Source: Mariprofundaceae bacterium (GTDB lineage: Bacteria > Pseudomonadota > Zetaproteobacteria > Mariprofundales > Mariprofundaceae). From it: a DNA stretch of 15,198 bases. Shown in pieces: positions 6,818 through 13,761 of the stretch. Made by a program: the position numbers and the translations under genes. How positions within the stretch are numbered: the first letter of the stretch is position 1; each line of letters begins with the position of its first letter. The notes under the pieces are model-generated. The model was not told the origin of the DNA. It worked only from the letters and a program-made list of their open reading frames with translations, and searched no databases. Location of the stretch: positions 1-15,198 of the forward strand of contig JALVTX010000312.1 in assembly GCA_027035825.1 (NCBI GenBank). The letters are read 5' to 3'.

Positions 6818-7450
6818 TCAGGCTCCGCGCGACCTCCGGCACCGGAGGATTGCGTGGGTATAAGGCACGCGGAGCAGATCATGCCGGACATCCACGCGAA
6901 CATCGGAAAACGCCTCGCCGGCCAGCCGCGCATAACCGGCCGCATCCCGCACATTGCGCCCACGATCCTTGCCGATCAACCAACGCGCAAAGGCCGCCTG
7001 GCCCTCGGCCCATGCCGGGTCCACCGTCACCAGCAGACCATGCGGCGCAAGCGCGAAGGCCGCCAACCGAAACAAGGCTCGCGCCTCGTCATCCTCCAAG
7101 TGATGCAGCAGGCCGAACGCCAGCACCATGTCAAAGGGCGGCTCATCATTGAGGCTGACGTCATCCAGCCGCTCGGCATGAAAACGGCCGCGCGAACCGA
7201 AATTGCGCCTCGCCTTGCGAATGTAATCCTCCGAAAGGTCATAACCCACGTATTCCATGTCCGTTGGCAGATGCCGCAGGATCTCGGCCGTGCCGCAACC
7301 GATGTCCAGCATGCGCCGCCCATGCAGGTCGGGGAAATATTCCCGCACCAGGGTCTCGCGCGCCGGGCGCGCGCCCAGCAGGCTCTGGCTCAGGTCATAT
7401 AATCCCGCATGGGAAAGCGCGGCGCGGATGCCGCTCGTGATCTGGGCCAA
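6818..7450 (-). CDS. Class I SAM-dependent methyltransferase (210 aa)
   Basis: A Rossmann-type methyltransferase: motif I LDIGCGTAEI at 48-57, the acidic motif II region YVGYDLSEDYI at 67-77 (D71 likely binds the SAM ribose), and a post-motif GLLHHLED at 113-120. These are typical of small-molecule methyltransferases of the Methyltransf_11/25 type; the substrate is not identifiable. The start is a TTG at 7448-7450, chosen because GGAGG sits 5 nt upstream and no in-frame ATG lies near the N-terminus. That Shine-Dalgarno is inside the end of the upstream methyltransferase gene, and only 1 bp separates the two genes. Location beside glycosyltransferases suggests a sugar or lipid-linked substrate, which is an inference. 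Confidence 0.82.
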   Translation of the reverse strand: MAQITSGIRAALSHAGLYDLSQSLLGARPARETLVREYFPDLHGRRMLDIGCGTAEILRHLPTDMEYVGYDLSEDYIRKARRNFGSRGRFHAERLDDVSLNDEPPFDMVLAFGLLHHLEDDEARALFRLAAFALAPHGLLVTVDPAWAEGQAAFARWLIGKDRGRNVRDAAGYARLAGEAFSDVRVDVRHDLLRVPYTHAILRCRRSRGA

Positions 7451-7451
7451 G

Positions 7452-8324
7452 TCAGCCTCCCGTTGCCTTGATTTCGAACGCCATCGGCGTCGTCAGCGAG
7501 GGCGGCAGATGGCGCGCAAGCTCAGCCATGGGGCTCCTCGCCACCCAAGCCGCCATCCGCCCGACCACGCCCCGGTGCCGGGCGCGGAACGCCTCATCCC
7601 CATCCAGCCGCCGCAGTGCCTCGTAAAGCAGGCCGGAACGGAAGCGAACATCCAACCCCCGCCGCCTCGCATACCGGCGCACCTGCCCGTGGCTCATGAA
7701 ATTCAGCGACTCCCAGATGGCCGCATCCGCGTCCCCCGGAAGGAACAGCCAGCGGCTCAGCTCCGGCCACCATCGGAACACGGGCACGCCATAATGCGGC
7801 TCATACGGCACGACATAGTTCGGGCAGCCGTGCGCCATCAGGCCATCGGCCGCCAGCACGCCAAGCATGGCGTCCAACGCCTCCTCCCACGCCGGGATAT
7901 GCTCCAGCACATTGTTGCTGAAGATGAAATCGAACCGTCCATGTTCCTCGGGGTTCAGAGCGCCGGCGGAAATCCTCAGCACCTCCAGCCCGCCATCATC
8001 AACGATGGCCAGCACAGCGTCGCGCAGCGCCGCGAATGCATCGTAGCCTCCCAGGGCCGGCTCCAAGGCCGTGATGTCAAACCCCTCGCGCTTCAGAAAC
8101 AGGCTGAACAGGCACAGGCCCGCGCCCACCTCCAGCATCCGCCGGCCTGGAGCCAGATGTCGCTCCACCAGAGTGAGGGCCGCCCGCGCCTCATTGGCGA
8201 AGGTTTCGAACAATGCTTCCAGGCGAGCCCGCTCCAGGCCGCTTTCGCGCGACGCCCCGGACACGATATCATCGGCGGGAAGCCGCGCCAGAAACGCCTC
8301 CAGCGCCGGCCGGAGTTCGCTCAT
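7452..8324 (-). CDS. Class I SAM-dependent methyltransferase (290 aa)
   Basis: A second Rossmann-type methyltransferase, unlike its neighbour outside the core motifs. Motif I is LEVGAGLCLFS at 64-74, the ribose-binding acid is E88 in TALEP, and the NNVLEHIP motif falls at 137-144. A C-terminal half of about 120 residues, with aromatic-rich PVFRWWPEL and many arginines, probably forms the acceptor site; its substrate is unknown. The ATG at 8322-8324 is used. It has no good Shine-Dalgarno, and a TTG five codons upstream is an alternative. The gene starts 23 bp after the aroC stop, so it most likely shares that transcript. The longer open frame upstream overlaps aroC and is not supported. Confidence 0.8.
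   Translation of the reverse strand: MSELRPALEAFLARLPADDIVSGASRESGLERARLEALFETFANEARAALTLVERHLAPGRRMLEVGAGLCLFSLFLKREGFDITALEPALGGYDAFAALRDAVLAIVDDGGLEVLRISAGALNPEEHGRFDFIFSNNVLEHIPAWEEALDAMLGVLAADGLMAHGCPNYVVPYEPHYGVPVFRWWPELSRWLFLPGDADAAIWESLNFMSHGQVRRYARRRGLDVRFRSGLLYEALRRLDGDEAFRARHRGVVGRMAAWVARSPMAELARHLPPSLTTPMAFEIKATGG
7456..7460 (-). promoter_or_regulatory. Ribosome binding site GGAGG that fixes a TTG start
   Basis: GGAGG on the minus strand lies 5 nt before the TTG at 7448-7450. It overlaps the last codons of the preceding methyltransferase (GGA GGC TGA), which suggests coupled translation of the pair. Confidence 0.7.
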
Positions 8325-8347
8325 GCCATCGCTGGACAAAAAAGCGA

Positions 8348-9409
8348 CTACACCCGGCTCGCCCGCTGCCGCAGCAGGTGGTCGGCCAGCGTGAGCGCCA
8401 GCATCGCCTCGGCGATCGGCACGGCGCGGATGCCCACGCACGGATCGTGCCTTCCGCGGGTCGAGATCTCGGTTTCGTTGCCATGCACGTCCACCGTCGG
8501 CCGCGGGCGCAGGATGGACGAGGTCGGCTTTAGCGCCAACCGCACGCGCAGCGCATCCCCGTTGGAGATGCCGCCCAGCACGCCGCCGGCGTGATTGGTG
8601 ACGAACCCGTCCTTGCGCATCGCATCGCCAAACTCCGAGCCGCGCGCTTCAATGCAGGCAAAGCCGTCGCCAATCTCCACGCCCTTCACCGCCTGAATGC
8701 TCATCATCGCCTTGGCGATGTCGGCATCCAGCTTGTCGAACACCGGCTCGCCCAGGCCGGGAATCATCCCATGCGCCTCCACGGTCACGCCGGCGCCGAT
8801 GGAGTCCCCCTCCTTGCGCAGACCGTCGAGGAAATCCGCCATCTGGCGCGCCGCCTCGGCATCCGGGCATAAGAATGGATTGCGGCCAATTTCGTCGGCG
8901 TCGAAGCGGGCGGGATCGGCCCGCACCGGCCCGATCTGATCCACCCAGCCGATGATGCGGATGTCATGGGCGGCCAGCAGCTTCCTGGCGATGGCCCCGG
9001 CGGCCACGCGCATGGCCGTCTCGCGGGCGCTGGCCCGGCCGCCGCCGCGCCAGTCGCGGATGCCGTATTTCTCGTGGTAGGTGATGTCCGCGTGACCGGG
9101 ACGGAACTTGTCCTTGATGTCCGAATAATCCTTGCTGCGCTGATCGGTGTTGCGGATCAACAGCGCAATCGGACAGCCCGTGGTCTTGCCTTCGAACACG
9201 CCGGAGAGAATCTCCACTTGGTCGGGCTCGCGCCGCTGCGTGGTGTAGCGGCTCTGGCCGGGCCGGCGCCGATCCAAGTCGGGCTGGATGTCGGCTTCCG
9301 AGAGTTCCAGCCCCGCCGGGCAACCGTCCACGATAGCCGCCAACGCCGGGCCGTGCGACTCGCCGGCGGTGGTGACGCGAAAGACCTGCCCGAAGGTGGA
9401 GCCCGCCAA
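8348..9409 (-). CDS. aroC: Chorismate synthase
   Basis: AroC converts 5-enolpyruvylshikimate-3-phosphate to chorismate with reduced FMN, the last shikimate pathway step. All three family signatures are present: GESHG at 16-20, GGGRASARETAMRVAAGAIA at 122-141, and RGRHDPCVGIRAVPIAEAM in the C-terminal third. The two invariant histidines are H19 and H106. At 353 residues it has family length. The start is a TTG at 9407-9409: the N-terminus MAGSTFGQ matches the conserved family start, no ATG fits, and GAGG lies 5 nt upstream. It begins 17 bp after the fabI stop and so is probably cotranscribed with it. Confidence 0.97.
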   Translation of the reverse strand: MAGSTFGQVFRVTTAGESHGPALAAIVDGCPAGLELSEADIQPDLDRRRPGQSRYTTQRREPDQVEILSGVFEGKTTGCPIALLIRNTDQRSKDYSDIKDKFRPGHADITYHEKYGIRDWRGGGRASARETAMRVAAGAIARKLLAAHDIRIIGWVDQIGPVRADPARFDADEIGRNPFLCPDAEAARQMADFLDGLRKEGDSIGAGVTVEAHGMIPGLGEPVFDKLDADIAKAMMSIQAVKGVEIGDGFACIEARGSEFGDAMRKDGFVTNHAGGVLGGISNGDALRVRLALKPTSSILRPRPTVDVHGNETEISTRGRHDPCVGIRAVPIAEAMLALTLADHLLRQRASRV

Positions 9410-9426
9410 GGCCGCCTCAGCCCGCC

Positions 9427-10209
9427 CTACTCGACGCCGGGATCGCCCGCGCCGATGTGGAACCCGCCGTCCACATAGTGCACCTCGCCGGTGACGCCGG
9501 AAGCCAGGTCGGAGACGAGAAAGGCCGCCACGTTGCCGACCTCCTCCTGCGTCACGTTGCGCTTGAGCATGGCGCCGCGCGCGCTCTTTTCCATCAGCTT
9601 GCGGAAATCGCCCACGGCCGAGGCCGCCAGCGTGCGGATGGGCCCGGCGGAGATGGCGTTGACGCGAATGCCCGACGGGCCGAGATCCTGCGCCAGATAA
9701 CGCACGCTGGCCTCCAGCGCCGCCTTGGCCACGCCCATCACGTTGTAGTTCGGCACCGCGCGCACCGCGCCCAGGTAGCTCATCGTCACCATCGCGCCGC
9801 CCTCGTTCATCAATGGCGCCGCGCGCTGGGCGCAGGCGATAAAGGAATAGGCCGAGATGTCCAATGCCAAATGGAAATCCTCGCGCGTGGTGGTGTGGAA
9901 CGCGCCCTTGAGCGTGTCCTTGTTGGCGTAGGCGATGGAATGCACGAGGAAATCCAGCTTGCCGAAGTCACGCGCCACGCGCTCGAAGAAGGCATCCAGA
10001 CTCGCGTCATCGGCAACATCCAGCGGCTCGACGAACGACGCGCCCAGGGTCTCGGCCAGCGGCCGCACGCGGCGCTCCAGTTGCTCGCCCAGGTAGTTGA
10101 AGCCGAGCTCCGCCCCCTCGCGATGGCAGGCCTCGGCCACGCCCCAGGCAATCGACTTGTTGTTGGCGACCCCGAGGATCAGCCCCTTTTTCCCGTCCAG
10201 AAAACCCAT
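9427..10209 (-). CDS. fabI: Enoyl-[acyl-carrier-protein] reductase [NADH] FabI
   Basis: FabI reduces trans-2-enoyl-ACP in each cycle of type II fatty acid synthesis and belongs to the short-chain dehydrogenase superfamily. The NADH-binding segment is GVANNKSIAWGVAEA at 13-27. The catalytic residues fit FabI: Y145 (SYLGAVRAVPNYN), Y155 and K162 in Y-x6-K spacing, close to E. coli Y146/Y156/K163. The 260 residues begin at the ATG at 10207-10209, with GGAGG ending 5 nt upstream. The open frame runs further upstream, but that part covers the tandem repeat and is untranslated leader. FabI is the likely first gene of the long leftward unit and the target class of triclosan-type inhibitors. Confidence 0.96.
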   Translation of the reverse strand: MGFLDGKKGLILGVANNKSIAWGVAEACHREGAELGFNYLGEQLERRVRPLAETLGASFVEPLDVADDASLDAFFERVARDFGKLDFLVHSIAYANKDTLKGAFHTTTREDFHLALDISAYSFIACAQRAAPLMNEGGAMVTMSYLGAVRAVPNYNVMGVAKAALEASVRYLAQDLGPSGIRVNAISAGPIRTLAASAVGDFRKLMEKSARGAMLKRNVTQEEVGNVAAFLVSDLASGVTGEVHYVDGGFHIGAGDPGVE

Positions 10210-10260
10210 GAACCCCTCCGGCCGTCGTTCCGGCCCGATCTCGCGCCGCCCGCCCCGTCG

Positions 10261-10302
10261 CGCGGCGATGCGCGGCAATGCGCGGCAATGCGCGGCGAAA
10301 TG
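10261..10302. repeat. Short tandem repeat, 10-bp unit, about four copies
   Basis: The unit CGCGGCRATG is repeated head to tail at 10261-10270, 10271-10280 and 10281-10290. A fourth copy, CGCGGCGAAATG, ends at 10302. It lies 52-93 bp upstream of the fabI start, in the 182-bp gap between fabI and the metalloprotease gene. A period of one helical turn could suit protein binding, but slippage in GC-rich DNA explains it equally well. Confidence 0.85.
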
Positions 10303-10391
10303 TATCAGGCAGTATGCAAAAGCGCACGAGTCAACACGCTTACGCTCAATAGCGCCTGGTTGGCCCCACACGGACCTGCCAGATACACGGA

Positions 10392-10775
10392 TCACAGCCC
10401 GCACCGCGCCGCCAGCTCCGCGTCCGAGAGCCCGAAATAATGGCCGATCTCGTGCATCAGCACCTGCCGCACCCCCTCGGCCACGCCCACGCCCTCGCGC
10501 GCGCACCACGCCAGTATCGGCCGCCGGAACAGGCGGATCACGTCCGGCGGATGCCCCTGATATGAGGCGCCTCGATCCGGCAGCGGCCAGCCCTGGTACA
10601 GGCCCAACAAATCCCCGGGTTCAACGGCATTCATCGCCGCCAGCGTGTCCGCGTCCGCCTCGTCCTCGACCAGGATGACCACGTTCACGATGCCGCGCGT
10701 CAGCGATGCCGGCAGTTCGGCCAATGCCCGCTCGGCCAGCGCGCGAAAATCGGCCTCGTTCACGCTTGCGTCCAT
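10392..10775 (-). CDS. Zincin-like metallopeptidase family protein (DUF1025/Zincin_1 type)
   Basis: A small 127-residue protein whose C-terminus carries HEIGHYFGLSDAEL (108-121), an HExxH zinc motif with the downstream GLSD that marks the small Zincin_1 (formerly DUF1025) family of putative metalloproteases. The central PPDVIRLFRRPILAW also fits that family. Substrate and role are unknown. No signal peptide is seen, so it is probably cytoplasmic. The ATG at 10773-10775 gives family length and the conserved N-terminal helix. A GGAGG is about 15 nt upstream, which is rather far. It follows the epimerase-like gene by 31 bp on the same strand and is likely in its operon. Confidence 0.8.
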   Translation of the reverse strand: MDASVNEADFRALAERALAELPASLTRGIVNVVILVEDEADADTLAAMNAVEPGDLLGLYQGWPLPDRGASYQGHPPDVIRLFRRPILAWCAREGVGVAEGVRQVLMHEIGHYFGLSDAELAARCGL

Positions 10776-10806
10776 GCTTGCAGCATAGCCCCTCCGGGCG
10801 GGACGT

Positions 10807-11670
10807 TTATTCATCCAGTAGCGACGCAATACCAGCCCGAAAATCCGGGTAGCGCAGCGTCGGCAGAAGCTCGGCGTGCAGGCGCGCGTTGCTAACGCGC
10901 TTGCTGTCGCGAAAGAACTCCAGCGCCGCCGGCGACAGCTCCCGCTCCGCCGCCTCCGGGGTCAGCAACTCGGGCATGGGCGCGCCAACCATGCGCGCCA
11001 GTTCGCGGACGTAATCGGCATGCGGCAGCGGTGCGTCATCGGCCAGGTTGGCGACGCGCCCGGGGCGGGGCGCATCCATCGCCGCCAGGAGCGCCGCCAC
11101 GATGTCGTCCACGTGGATGCGGTTGGACCAGCGAGGCGGCTCCCAGCGCACGGCCCGGTAGCCGCCGGCGCGCAGCCGGGCCAGGAGGTTGCGGCCGGGA
11201 CCGTAGATGCCGGCCAGCCGGAACGCCTCGGCGGGCAGGCCGCTTTCCAGCCATGCCTGCTCCGCGGCAAGCCGCGCGCGGCCCCGCGCGCTGGCGGGCC
11301 GGCAGGGAGAAGCCTCATCCACCCAGTCGCCGCCGGCATCGCCATAGACCGCCGTGGACGACAGGTAGCCGCACCAGCGCGCGCCAGCCAGCCGCTCGCG
11401 CAGGGCCGGCAGCCAGGCCCGTTGCGGCGGCAGGCAGGAGCCGCCCTCCCGCGCCAGCGGGATCGAGTCCAGCACGGCCCCGGCGCGGGCCAGCACCCCC
11501 GCCGGCAACTCCAGCGGCGAGGCGGCGGCATACGCCTCCACTCCCAGCGCCCGCAGGGCTTCGGCGCGCTGGCGCGAGCGCGTCATCGCCGCCACGCGCA
11601 TGCCGCGCGCCACGGCGGCGCGGGCCAGCCGCTCGCCGACGTAGCCGCAGCCCAGAATCAGCAGCCGCAT
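10807..11670 (-). CDS. NAD(P)-dependent epimerase/dehydratase-like protein (YeeZ-type extended SDR)
   Basis: A 287-residue Rossmann protein. The N-terminal LILGCGYVGERLA has the GxGxxG dinucleotide-binding loop at 7-12. YLSSTAVYGDAGGDW at about 102-116 and FRLAGIYGPGRN are characteristic of the YeeZ-like atypical SDR group, which binds NAD(P). The classical YxxxK lysine is not where expected, which fits an atypical member. The reaction is unknown. The start ATG at 11668-11670 sits immediately before the conserved beta strand. The gene lies 30 bp after the lipoprotein gene and 31 bp before the metalloprotease gene, so the three appear to form a leftward operon. Confidence 0.8.
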   Translation of the reverse strand: MRLLILGCGYVGERLARAAVARGMRVAAMTRSRQRAEALRALGVEAYAAASPLELPAGVLARAGAVLDSIPLAREGGSCLPPQRAWLPALRERLAGARWCGYLSSTAVYGDAGGDWVDEASPCRPASARGRARLAAEQAWLESGLPAEAFRLAGIYGPGRNLLARLRAGGYRAVRWEPPRWSNRIHVDDIVAALLAAMDAPRPGRVANLADDAPLPHADYVRELARMVGAPMPELLTPEAAERELSPAALEFFRDSKRVSNARLHAELLPTLRYPDFRAGIASLLDE

Positions 11671-11700
11671 CCCGGAGCAGCCGTGCGCCCTGATCTGGCG

Positions 11701-12033
11701 TCAGTCTTCCGCTTCGGAGTCTCCCTCGTCCTCGCGCTCGCGATCCCGCTCCTCGTCGTCACCCTCGGTCCGGGCCCGGTGCACATGCCGGCCGCGCGCG
11801 CCGTATGCCGGCGGGTTGGCGTTTGGCGCCGAAGCATCCGCAGCGGCGGCGCCAACAGCCGCCCCCACCGCGGCGCCGACGGCCGCCCCGGCCGCCGGAT
11901 GTCCGCTCTGATCCCCGATCACCGCGCCGGTCGCGGCGCCGATGATGGCGCCCGTGGTGGCCGCCCGTTCCTGCCGTTGGGTCGCGCAGGCCGCCAGCGA
12001 CAGCGCCACGCACAGCATCATGATCTTCCGCAT
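11701..12033 (-). CDS. Small glycine-zipper lipoprotein
   Basis: The 110-residue product begins MRKIMMLCVALSLAAC, a lipoprotein signal with lipobox LAAC and modified cysteine C16. Residues about 28-63 form a glycine zipper with GxxxG steps at G28, G32, G36 and G40, followed by repeats of GAAV, resembling the Gly-zipper/YMGG outer-membrane families. The last about 40 residues are highly charged (RARTEGDDEERDREREDEG) and probably lie in the periplasm. The start at 12031-12033 has a strong AAGGAGG 5 nt upstream. The exact role is unknown; similar proteins are envelope structural or stress proteins. Lack of K or R at +2/+3 makes outer membrane sorting more likely than inner. Confidence 0.8.
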   Translation of the reverse strand: MRKIMMLCVALSLAACATQRQERAATTGAIIGAATGAVIGDQSGHPAAGAAVGAAVGAAVGAAAADASAPNANPPAYGARGRHVHRARTEGDDEERDREREDEGDSEAED

Positions 12034-12076
12034 CGTTGCCTCCTTCGTTCGTTTTTTGGATGCGCTTTTGGATGCC

Positions 12077-12105
12077 AGCCTAACGATGCGACGAGTCAGC
12101 GGCAA
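12077..12105 (-). promoter_or_regulatory. Candidate sigma70 promoter for the lipoprotein operon
   Basis: On the minus strand TTGCCG (12100-12105) and TAGGCT (12077-12082) are separated by 17 bp and point at the lipoprotein gene, about 44 bp upstream of its start. Matches to consensus are only 4/6 and 3/6, so this is a weak prediction in the divergent intergenic region. Confidence 0.3.
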
Positions 12106-12179
12106 TCGCAGCCCCCGCGCCCCATGAGGGGAATGAATGCGCCCCTGTCTCGCGGCCCTCGCACATGCCAGAATGCGGC

Positions 12180-12956
12180 ATGGACTTCGAGCTCCTGGTC
12201 ATCGACCTCGACAACACCGTCTATCGCGCCGATTCCGGCGTCTTCGCGCGCATGGATGCGCGCATGACGGCCTTCGTCGCACGCGAGCTGGGCGTGGACG
12301 AAGACACGGCCAACGAACTGCGCCTGCGCTACTGGCGTCAATACGGCACCACGCTGCGCGGCCTGATGCTGCATCACGGCCTTGAGCCCGAGCCCTTCCT
12401 GCGCGAGGTGCACGACATCGACATCGCCGCGATGCTGGCACCCGACCCTCGGCTCGACGCGGCGCTGGCGCGGCTGCCGGGCCGCAAGGTCATCCACACC
12501 AACGGCATTCGCGAGCACGCCGAGCGGGTGCTCGCGGCGCTGGGCGTGGCCCGGCATTTCGACGCCATCCACGACATCCGCTTTCATGACTACCGCCCCA
12601 AGCCCTGCGCCGACACGTTGGCGAAACTCATCGCGCACGAGGGCGCGCGGCCGGCCGGCACGCTGGTGGTGGACGACATGGAGGACAACCTGGCCGCGGC
12701 CCGGCGCGCCGGCGCGCGCACGGCGCTGATCGCGCCCAAACCCCCACGCGACCGCTGGGATTTCCACGCCGCAACGCTCCCGGAGCTGGCCGCGCGGCTG
12801 AATGCGGCAGCGCCCGAGGAGAACGCGCGCGGCGCGGCCCTTGCGGCCAACGAGGCATCCGTCGTAGCATCAGCTTGCGGAGCGGCCCGGATGGCCGCGG
12901 CGGGCGCAAGACCCGTCGAGGAAAGTCCGGGCTGCACAGGGCAGGATGCCGGATAA
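12180..12956 (+). CDS. HAD-superfamily pyrimidine 5'-nucleotidase-like phosphatase (Sdt1/YjjG type)
   Basis: A HAD hydrolase with motif I DLDNTVY at 9-15 (nucleophile D9, acid D11), motif II threonine T107 in HTNG, motif III lysine K141 in RPKP, and motif IV VVDDMEDN at 163-170. The short helical cap and LDNTVY pattern point to the pyrimidine 5'-nucleotidase group acting on UMP/CMP-like substrates; this is inferred. The ATG at 12180-12182 precedes the conserved strand directly. The HAD fold ends near residue 205; the rest is an alanine-rich tail, and the last 26 residues are encoded inside rnpB. The stop at 12954-12956 is the first in frame, so the overlap is forced unless the assembled sequence has a frameshift. 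Confidence 0.85.
   Translation: MDFELLVIDLDNTVYRADSGVFARMDARMTAFVARELGVDEDTANELRLRYWRQYGTTLRGLMLHHGLEPEPFLREVHDIDIAAMLAPDPRLDAALARLPGRKVIHTNGIREHAERVLAALGVARHFDAIHDIRFHDYRPKPCADTLAKLIAHEGARPAGTLVVDDMEDNLAAARRAGARTALIAPKPPRDRWDFHAATLPELAARLNAAAPEENARGAALAANEASVVASACGAARMAAAGARPVEESPGCTGQDAG
12841..12870 (+). promoter_or_regulatory. Candidate rnpB promoter inside the HAD gene
   Basis: TTGCGG (12841-12846) and TAGCAT (12865-12870) are spaced by 18 bp, each matching sigma70 consensus at 4/6. The -10 ends 6 bp before the first base of the P1 helix of RNase P RNA at 12877, the right distance for transcription to start there. Both hexamers lie within the HAD reading frame. Confidence 0.42.
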
Positions 12957-13243
12957 CGTCCGGCGGGGGCGACCCCGGGAAAGTGCCACAGAGAACAGAC
13001 CGCCGGAGCCGCGGCTCCCGGCAAGGGTGAAACGGTGCGGTAAGAGCGCACCGCTCCACACGGCAACGGGTGGAGGCACGGCAAACCCCATCCGCAGCAA
13101 GGCCAAATAGGGAAGCGTCAGGCGTGGCCCGCGCCGCTTCCGGGTAGGCCGCTCGAATGCGCCGGCAACGGCGCATCCAGAGGAATGGCCATCGTCCCGC
13201 CCCCGAGGCGGGATACAGAACCCGGCTTACAGGGCCGCTCCGC
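12877..13243 (+). ncRNA. rnpB: RNase P RNA, bacterial type A
   Basis: The catalytic RNA of RNase P, which matures tRNA 5' ends with the RnpA protein. Conserved blocks occur in order: GAGGAAAGTCCGGG at 12918-12931 (P4 5' strand), ACAGAGAACAGACC near 12988-13001, GGTAAGAGCGCACCG at 13039-13053, GGCAAACCCCATCC beginning near 13080 and running into GCAAGGCCAAATAGG, AGAGGAATGGCC near 13179, and ACAGAACCCGGCTTAC at 13215-13230 (P4 3' strand). The ends pair as a perfect 12-bp P1 helix: 12877-12888 with 13232-13243. Length is about 367 nt, normal for type A. The exact ends are inferred from P1. No convincing intrinsic terminator follows; only ATTTT at 13247-13251. Confidence 0.97.
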
Positions 13244-13266
13244 CAGATTTTGCCGAGGAGAGGCCG

Positions 13267-13746
13267 ATGAGCATCGAATTCGCGGACGCCGCCAAGGCCA
13301 GGCAGTTGCGGGAGTATTTCGCCCGCCACGGCCGCATCTACATCGTCGTCAACGCAACGCGCGACGACGTGCGCGTGCCGCCGCACCTGCATGGCGACCC
13401 GGCGCTCCGGCTGGTGCTGAACGTGCGCATGCCGCAGCCCATCCTCATCAAGGACGACGTGCTGGAATCGGACTTCTCGTTCTCCGGCACGCCCTTTCAC
13501 TGCGTGATCCCGATGCAGGCCATCTGGGCCGCCTACGTGCCGGAGCAGGACATCGCCGGCGGCATCGTCTGGGATGCCGACGTGCCCGAAACCATCCGCG
13601 CCGTGCTGATGGCCGCGCGCGACATCAGCGCCGGGCGGGAGAACGAGGAGGCGGAAACCTCCGCCCGCGAACAGGAGCCCGACAAGCCGGACGACGAAGC
13701 CGCTCCGGCCGGCCGCAGGGTGGGCCACCTGCGGGTCGTCAAGTAG
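13267..13746 (+). CDS. sspB: ClpXP protease specificity-enhancing factor SspB
   Basis: SspB tethers ssrA-tagged proteins to ClpXP and speeds their degradation in the cytoplasm. The 159-residue protein has the SspB layout: an N-terminal substrate-binding domain of about 110 residues (including YIVVNATRDDVRVPPHLHG, LVLNVRMPQP and a VYIPxxAVxAIYAxE-like stretch VIPMQAIWAAYVPEQ), then a flexible acidic linker with DKPDDE, and a C-terminal LRVVK at 155-159, the ClpX-docking tail also found in E. coli SspB. The ATG at 13267 has GAGGAG about 6 nt upstream. The gene begins only 23 bp after rnpB, so read-through from rnpB or the HAD promoter may supply its mRNA. No sspA is seen beside it. Confidence 0.9.
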   Translation: MSIEFADAAKARQLREYFARHGRIYIVVNATRDDVRVPPHLHGDPALRLVLNVRMPQPILIKDDVLESDFSFSGTPFHCVIPMQAIWAAYVPEQDIAGGIVWDADVPETIRAVLMAARDISAGRENEEAETSAREQEPDKPDDEAAPAGRRVGHLRVVK

Positions 13747-13761
13747 GGCATCCAGGTGGGC

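Noticed and set aside
10302..10334. Possible fabI promoter with TTGACT at 10329-10334
   Set aside because: No -10-like hexamer lies 16-18 bp away; CATACT is 12 bp and TGATAC 21 bp downstream, so it is not convincing.
12054..12074. Short direct repeat TTTGGATGC, two copies
   Set aside because: Only 9 bp and two copies in an intergenic region; too small to support a function.
10876..12267. 463-codon plus-strand frame opposite the epimerase and lipoprotein genes
   Set aside because: Arg/Gln/Gly-rich shadow frame. The minus strand has a Rossmann motif, a lipobox and a strong Shine-Dalgarno.
13232..13252. Rho-independent terminator for rnpB
   Set aside because: The only GC stem is the 3' strand of P1, paired with the RNA 5' end, and the T-run (ATTTT) is short and separated.
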